Assembly: GCA_023392135.1 (NCBI GenBank)
Contig: JAEVZQ010000040.1
Coordinates: 1 to 11,034, forward strand
DNA from: Pseudomonadota bacterium
GTDB taxonomy: Bacteria > Pseudomonadota > Alphaproteobacteria > Rhizobiales > Hyphomicrobiaceae
Length of the DNA stretch: 11,034 bases
Direction: 5' to 3'
Position 1 is the first letter of the stretch. Each line of letters opens with the position of its first letter. Below, one piece after another: positions 7,599 through 11,034 of this stretch. The translations under genes were made by a program, and so were the position numbers. Below the pieces are notes generated by a model. That model was given only the letters and a program-made list of their open reading frames with translations, was not told the origin of the DNA and searched no databases.

Positions 7599-8088
7599 AC
7601 TCGGGAGCCGGCATTTGCAACCGAACCCCGAGTTTCGACTTGCGAGCCCGCACCGGTGCGCTTCGAGAGCTGCACCTGTGGGGCTCGTCCCGGCCGTCGG
7701 TCACGTGGAGGCACACGACAACGCGCCGACAGCTTTTAAACTGCGCCGGACGCATTGCGCATTCTTTGGGGCGCTCCCGACCGGACCCGGCAACCCGATC
7801 AGTGAGGTTAATTCCGCCTTCCGAACTTGGGCTTAGCATGGCCAGGCAGGGGCGTAATTGTGGCTCGTCTGATCAACTTGCCTGCAACATACTGAAATGC
7901 TTGTGATGCGGCAGCCGGCAGGGGTGTAAACCCGGTCAGTGGAACTGCGGCAGCCCGGTGCCACCCACGTGCAGGGGGCTAGACCACAGGCAGGTAGAGC
8001 CATTTCCGTCCCTCAAGCTGGAATCAAGGATTTCGCGCTTGGAAGCAGCCGTGAGCTGAGCCAATTTGTCTGCTGGTGTCGCCAATCC

Positions 8089-8119
8089 GAAGTTCACGCG
8101 GCCATGCGTGGCGAACTTC
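8089..8119 (+). promoter_or_regulatory. Hairpin in the leader of the PhzF-family gene
   Basis: GAAGTTC-ACGC (8089-8099) pairs with GCGT (8106-8109) and GAACTTC (8113-8119), with a 3-nt bulge GGC. This gives an 11-bp stem capped by a short loop, 36 bp before the chosen ATG. No U-tract follows. It may be a leader RNA structure or a protein-binding dyad; its function is unknown. Confidence 0.35.
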
Positions 8120-8155
8120 ACGATCATCAGACTGGACCAGAACGCGAGTGGCCTG

Positions 8156-9067
8156 ATGCAGCTTCCGTTTCACACGCTCGACGTCTTCACGGACAGACCT
8201 TTCAGCGGCAATCCACTCGCAGTCGTGCTCGATGCCGATCCGCTCACCACGGAGCAGATGCGGTCCATCGCCCGCGAGTTCAACCTGTCCGAAACGGTGT
8301 TCGTGCAGAAACCCGCCAACCCGGCGCATACGGCGAAGGTGCGCATCTTCACGCCGGGCGCTGAGCTTCCCTTCGCCGGCCACCCGACCGCCGGGGCCGC
8401 AGCTCTGCTAGCCGAGCTGCGGGCTCCCGGCTCAAATGATCATGACGCGATCGTCGTCCTCGAGGAGAAGATCGGCATCGTACGGGTCGGGGTCCGGCTG
8501 CGGCGCGGGCAGGCTACCTTCGCCGAGTTCGATACCCCGAAGCTCCCCGAGGAAACGGGCACCATGCCGCCGGATGAGCAACTTGCGGCTGCGCTGAACC
8601 TCTTGCCCCGCGAGATCGGCTTTGCCAATCACCGCCCGACTCGCTTCGCTGCCGGCAACGGCTTCGGCTTCGTGCCAGTCGCCTCGCTGAAAGCGATGGC
8701 GCGCGCTTCCGTGAACAGCCAACACTGGGCGGCCGCCTTCTCGAGCCAGGGGCTCACCGGTGCCTTCCTCTACTGCCGCGACACGGTGCACACCACGTCC
8801 TCGTTCCATGCGCGCATGTTCGCGCCGGAAGTCGGCGTGCCGGAAGACCCTGCTACGGGCTCGGCGGCCGTGATCTTTGCCGGAGTCATCCAGAAGTTCG
8901 ATGATCTGCCCGACGGGCACCATAAGCGCGTGTTGGAGCAAGGCTTCGAGATGGGGCGCCCGAGCATCATCTCCCTCTCGCTCGAGATCTCTCATGGTCA
9001 GCTTCACAACGTGCGAATCGGCGGAAGTGCGGTGCGGGTGTCCGATGGCCGGATTACAATCCCTTGA
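8156..9067 (+). CDS. PhzF-family (phenazine biosynthesis-like) isomerase/epimerase
   Basis: The 303-residue product has the length and fold signatures of the PhzF superfamily, whose members resemble diaminopimelate epimerase. The start is MQLPFHTLDVFTDRPFSGNPLAVV. The conserved glutamate (E46) is in EFNLSETVFV, equivalent to PhzF Glu45. RIFTPGAELPFAGHPTAG spans residues 63-80. The second-half signature, ending in EVGVPEDPATGSA, spans 217-237. No phenazine genes are nearby, so the substrate is unknown, and most homologues are uncharacterised; a phenazine role should not be assumed. The ATG at 8156 is chosen because it aligns with the usual family N-terminus, although only a weak GAGTGG lies upstream. 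A TTG at 8066 would add 30 unlike residues. A small secreted-protein gene follows 16 bp after the stop and is likely co-transcribed. Confidence 0.88.
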   Translation: MQLPFHTLDVFTDRPFSGNPLAVVLDADPLTTEQMRSIAREFNLSETVFVQKPANPAHTAKVRIFTPGAELPFAGHPTAGAAALLAELRAPGSNDHDAIVVLEEKIGIVRVGVRLRRGQATFAEFDTPKLPEETGTMPPDEQLAAALNLLPREIGFANHRPTRFAAGNGFGFVPVASLKAMARASVNSQHWAAAFSSQGLTGAFLYCRDTVHTTSSFHARMFAPEVGVPEDPATGSAAVIFAGVIQKFDDLPDGHHKRVLEQGFEMGRPSIISLSLEISHGQLHNVRIGGSAVRVSDGRITIP

Positions 9068-9083
9068 GTTGCGGAAGAGAACG

Positions 9084-9569
9084 ATGGATCAGACAAAGCT
9101 TGCCGCCGCAGCAATCGCACTGCTCAGCATTGCCAGCATTCAGTCATCGCGGGCGCATGCCGAGCAGACCACCTGGTTCGGCACCAGGAGCGAGGATGGA
9201 GCGTCGCTGATCTACGGCACGCCGAACAGTGGCTACGGGAAGATCGCGCTCAGTTGCGTAGCCGGACAGGACGACCTGAGCTTCGTCTACGAGCATGAGC
9301 CCGTCGGCGCCAAGGACGGCCTGAAAGTGGAGGTGCTGCTCTCCGCCGCTGACTTGGAAGTCGCCATCCCGACAACCGGGACCCGGCTGGAAATGGACGA
9401 CGTGTTCATCCTGGAGGGCCAGACCAAGCTCGACAATCGTCTGCGCGATCTCCTGACATCGGCCGGAAGCCTGACCGTAACCATTCAGGACGGTGCGGCC
9501 GAATATCCGCTCGATGGCGCGGCGAGCGCCGCTCGCGACCTGCTCGAGGTCTGCTCACCGGAGGGCTGA
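9084..9569 (+). CDS. Small exported protein of unknown function, probably co-transcribed with the PhzF-family gene
   Basis: The 161-residue product begins with a good Sec signal peptide (hydrophobic core at residues 5-19, cleavage expected after AHA at 24-26). The mature part alternates short hydrophobic strands with polar turns and has two cysteines, C58 in KIALSCVAG and C157 near the end, which could form one disulfide across the domain. This pattern (strand-Cys near the start, final Cys near the C-terminus, beta-rich) recalls small periplasmic proteins common in Hyphomicrobiales, but no family can be named. GGAAGAGA lies just before the ATG, and the start is 16 bp after the PhzF-family stop. 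The functional link to that enzyme is positional only. Confidence 0.75.
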   Translation: MDQTKLAAAAIALLSIASIQSSRAHAEQTTWFGTRSEDGASLIYGTPNSGYGKIALSCVAGQDDLSFVYEHEPVGAKDGLKVEVLLSAADLEVAIPTTGTRLEMDDVFILEGQTKLDNRLRDLLTSAGSLTVTIQDGAAEYPLDGAASAARDLLEVCSPEG

Positions 9570-9604
9570 GCGACTGGATCGGATCCCCGCCTCCATCAGA
9601 TAAA

Positions 9605-9625
9605 GGCGAGCCCCTCAGGCTCGCC
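9605..9625. terminator. Hairpin after the PhzF-family unit, possible terminator
   Basis: GGCGAGCC (9605-9612) pairs perfectly with GGCTCGCC (9618-9625) around CCTCA, 35 bp after the stop codon. The plus-strand tail (CGAACCCAAGTTTCG) is poor in T, whereas the minus-strand side reads TTTATC, so it may be a weak or bidirectional terminator between the PhzF unit and the minus-strand gene at 9844-10212. Confidence 0.55.
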
Positions 9626-9843
9626 CGAACCCAAGTTTCGACGTTCTGCTACGGAGCGGGATACAGCGCCTATTCCGACCATTCTGAGTCATTTTGACGG
9701 TCACAGAGTGCCGGACTCATTGCTGGCATTTGCGGTTGAGCGCAAGACGGCACAGCTCGGCGAGTGGCTCAGGCCGAGAACAATCGGTGAGAGTGGCAGG
9801 CCCAAGCAAACAAAATGCGAGCCTACCAATATTCAAGGATCGA

Positions 9844-10212
9844 TCAGTTGCCGGCGACCTTCATCAACTCCGAAGCACATGCGTCGGCGACTTCAGCATT
9901 TGGCTCCTTTGTGCCGGGCATCGTAGCCCAGCCTTGTTCCTCGACAAAATCACCACGCTTCCAGGAACTTTCCCCTTTCAGGGCGGCGAGCTGAACTTGT
10001 TGCTGCTGCTGTGTGAGGCCCTTGAACTGCGCGACACAAACAGGGGTGAGCGCAGCGATTACGGCTTGCTTCTTTTCCTGGGAAACCATCTGATTTGCGG
10101 TCCCAGACGTTACCACCCAACCCGCGGAGAAGCCGATAATGGCAACGGCGGCGGCACCAGCGACAGCACCCCAGACCGCTGGCTTCACCCATTCTGGAAT
10201 TTGAAAGTTCAT
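9844..10212 (-). CDS. Small single-pass inner-membrane protein, function unknown
   Basis: The 122-residue product starts at an ATG at 10212 with a strong Shine-Dalgarno, GGGAGG, about 5 bases upstream. One membrane helix is obvious, roughly residues 12-36 (Ala/Gly/Val-rich, PAVWGAVAGAAAVAIIGF then GWVV). It is followed by a soluble domain of about 85 residues that includes a run of five glutamines (68-72) and two cysteines (C59, C112). The N-terminus reads MNFQIPEWVKPAVWG, a sequence type often seen in short conserved hypothetical proteins of Hyphomicrobiales, but no named domain was recognised. Topology and whether the cysteines pair are inferred only. It is transcribed alone, convergent with the PhzF unit. 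Confidence 0.8.
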   Translation of the reverse strand: MNFQIPEWVKPAVWGAVAGAAAVAIIGFSAGWVVTSGTANQMVSQEKKQAVIAALTPVCVAQFKGLTQQQQQVQLAALKGESSWKRGDFVEEQGWATMPGTKEPNAEVADACASELMKVAGN

Positions 10213-10251
10213 GATTTCCTCCCTGTGCTATGTTGTTCCACTGATTTATTC

Positions 10252-10264
10252 TGACGAATCGTCA
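10252..10264. promoter_or_regulatory. Perfect palindrome upstream of the membrane-protein gene
   Basis: TGACGA-A-TCGTCA is a perfect 6-1-6 inverted repeat centred 46 bp upstream of the minus-strand ATG at 10212, in a comparatively AT-rich stretch that must contain its promoter. This is a plausible position for an operator; the regulator is unknown. Confidence 0.4.
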
Positions 10265-10737
10265 TGAACTTAATGTACAATGCTTATACCTCAATGCAAC
10301 CCCGCATTTGTCTGATTTTCTACCATCCGGTTTCTCTGGCCCCTTCAAGCAAAATCGAAACGGGTCTATTGAGTACCGAAATGGCGCCAGTGAATTGTCA
10401 TTAGCCATTAGCTCGTCTGCATATGAGCAATTAACCCTCACGCGAATGAGCCATTTGGCCGGGAATTCTTTCTCGCAAGCTCAGATCGACAATATGGCAG
10501 AGAGCAGGTCTCGCTGGCGTTGAGCGAGATACGCGAGGCGTTTGGTGAAACAGATTGCCTCCGCTCCGGGAAGCCGACCACACTCCTCGCAATCAGGCGA
10601 GGCAGGTGCGGGGCGCACATTGCAGCCTCGAAACCCGAAGCATCCTGACGGGCTTGCAATACCCGCCCGCATCCGTTAATCAAGACAGTGTGCTCGCGCC
10701 CAGCGCCGGGCACGGTAACCGGATTCGCAGACTGCCG
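10265..10737. other. Non-coding region between the membrane-protein gene and the leuA leader
   Basis: This 473-bp stretch contains no frame with a believable start and protein. An open frame at 10308-10523 on the plus strand begins with TTG and has no ribosome-binding site. Minus-strand frames around 10438-10815 are Arg/Ser-rich and look like chance frames. Composition changes from relatively AT-rich (to about 10500) to GC-rich. The region contains GCAATTAACCCTCAC at 10427-10441. Decayed gene remnants cannot be excluded. Confidence 0.5.
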
Positions 10738-10851
10738 ATGCCCACGACCACCAGTGGACCTGCCAGAAAGACGGACGTGGCTGTTGCCGCGCCGGCAGGT
10801 GGCTTTCGTCTGCATGCCCTCCTTCGCAATCTCCTCCTTACCAGCCCCTGA
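10738..10851 (+). CDS. Possible leucine-rich leader peptide upstream of leuA
   Basis: A short frame ends at TGA 10849-10851 with the tail FRLHALLRNLLLTSP, in which six of the last fourteen residues before the stop are leucine (codons CTG, CTC, CTT, CTC, CTC, CTT). It lies 115 bp upstream of leuA, on the same strand. Two starts are possible: ATG 10738 (37 residues) or GTG 10777 (24 residues). Neither has a strong Shine-Dalgarno. A run of leucine codons followed by RNA structure ahead of leuA is the expected layout for ribosome-mediated attenuation. It could still be a chance frame in GC-rich DNA. Confidence 0.35.
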   Translation: MPTTTSGPARKTDVAVAAPAGGFRLHALLRNLLLTSP

Positions 10852-10893
10852 GCCTCGACGGTCTCGGGACGATCCGGGACGGGCGCTCAGGGG
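10845..10893 (+). promoter_or_regulatory. Perfect 9-bp inverted repeat overlapping the leader ORF stop
   Basis: CCCCTGAGC (10845-10853) includes the TGA of the leucine-rich frame and pairs perfectly with GCTCAGGGG (10885-10893). The loop contains the tandem CGGGAC-GATC-CGGGAC. No U-tract follows (TATAGTGAACC), so it is not an ordinary intrinsic terminator. A ribosome stalled at the leucine codons, or one that reaches the stop, would affect this stem differently. It may act as an anti-terminator or pause element, or be a DNA operator. Confidence 0.4.
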
Positions 10894-10909
10894 TATAGTG
10901 AACCGAAAC

Positions 10910-10950
10910 CGAGCCTGATATCACTGTCGGCTTCCATGAATGCCGGCTCG
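10910..10950 (+). promoter_or_regulatory. Second small inverted repeat, next to the leuA Shine-Dalgarno
   Basis: CGAGCC (10910-10915) can pair with GGCTCG (10945-10950), and a competing smaller stem is CGGC (10928-10931) with GCCG (10942-10945). The 3' arm ends two bases before the GAAGGA ribosome-binding site of leuA, so the structure could influence initiation. The stems are short, and this is weak evidence. Confidence 0.25.
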
Positions 10951-10966
10951 CGAAGGAAACTTTAAT

Positions 10967-11034
10967 ATGTCCCAATCGACCAACCCCGGCGACCAGGTAC
11001 TGATCTTCGACACGACGCTGCGCGACGGCGAGCA
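10967..11034 (+). CDS. leuA: 2-isopropylmalate synthase, N-terminal fragment (runs off right edge)
   Basis: The visible 22 codons from ATG 10967 read MSQSTNPGDQVLIFDTTLRDGE, then the window ends. The FDTTLRDGEQ-type motif opens the DRE-TIM metallolyase domain and contains the Arg-Asp pair (R19, D20) that binds substrate and metal. The family condenses acetyl-CoA with 2-ketoisovalerate in the first committed step of leucine synthesis. LeuA is preferred over homocitrate or citramalate synthases because the short polar N-terminus followed by (V)xIFDTTLRDGEQ is typical of proteobacterial LeuA and because of the leucine-rich frame upstream, but the fragment is too short to exclude a paralogue. GAAGGA lies 9 bases before the ATG. 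Confidence 0.85.
   Translation, partial: MSQSTNPGDQVLIFDTTLRDGE

Larger units (their letters stand above)
7413..8155. other. 743-bp non-coding region with inverted repeats
   Basis: No ORF in this stretch has a credible start, ribosome-binding site or recognisable protein; the open frames appear to be high-GC chance frames. It holds several dyads: TCGCCGGAAGG (7446-7456) with CCTTCCGGCGA (7508-7518); CGGGCGG (7564-7570) with CCGCCCG (7592-7598) enclosing GGGG-TTA-CCCC; a 10-bp direct repeat TGCGGCAGCC (7907-7916, 7946-7955); and a hairpin at 8089-8119 just before the next gene. It could be decayed sequence, carry a small RNA, or contain a dispersed palindromic repeat. Confidence 0.6.

Noticed and set aside
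8066..8155. TTG start at 8066 for the PhzF-family gene
   Set aside because: The added 30 residues do not resemble the family N-terminus, which normally begins just before the (L/P)F..LDVFT segment, and they span a hairpin.
8156..9067. Phenazine biosynthesis role for the PhzF-family gene
   Set aside because: No other phz genes are present, and PhzF-family proteins are widespread in bacteria that make no phenazines.
9694..10254. 186-codon plus-strand frame opposite the small membrane-protein gene
   Set aside because: The minus-strand gene has a strong Shine-Dalgarno and a clear membrane helix; the plus frame has neither.
10438..10815. Minus-strand frames of 125 and 63 codons upstream of leuA
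   Set aside because: They have no ribosome-binding site, no recognised domain and biased Arg/Ser composition; they may be chance frames, although a decayed gene cannot be excluded.

Overview
The window is GC-rich chromosomal DNA that reads as alphaproteobacterial, most likely from the order Hyphomicrobiales. The reasons are the ParE and PanC sequence types, a minimal PutA that starts directly in the alpha-helical/PRODH region, an OxyR/small-subunit catalase divergon, and several short exported or membrane proteins of a kind common in that order. The species cannot be named from the sequence alone. No rRNA, tRNA, CRISPR array, intact insertion sequence or phage gene was seen.

Layout, left to right. 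Positions 1-1183 hold the 5' part of putA (proline catabolism) on the minus strand; it runs off the left edge. A 219-bp divergent spacer leads to panC (pantothenate synthesis, plus) and, after about 190 bp, parE (topoisomerase IV subunit B, plus). parE converges on oxyR (minus) with only 5 bp between the stop codons. oxyR is divergent from a clade-3-like haem catalase gene (katA). The spacer between them carries two palindromes of the LysR-type GATA...TATC form, centred three helical turns apart. This peroxide sensor/catalase pair is the best-defined regulatory unit in the window.

An intrinsic terminator follows katA. Next come a small secreted six-cysteine protein of unknown function, a non-coding stretch of about 740 bp with several inverted repeats, and a likely two-gene unit: a PhzF-family isomerase-like protein and a small exported protein, ended by a hairpin. 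A minus-strand gene for a 122-residue single-pass membrane protein follows. A long, mostly non-coding region then leads to the start of leuA (2-isopropylmalate synthase), which runs off the right edge.

Most genes are ordinary housekeeping genes. The points that deserve a second look are a leucine-rich short ORF (ending FRLHALLRNLLLTSP) next to a perfect inverted repeat about 115 bp upstream of leuA, which looks like a leader-peptide attenuation or leader control region; the arrangement of OxyR-type sites, one of which abuts the oxyR start codon; and the unrecognised small secreted proteins. No clearly new multi-gene system was found.
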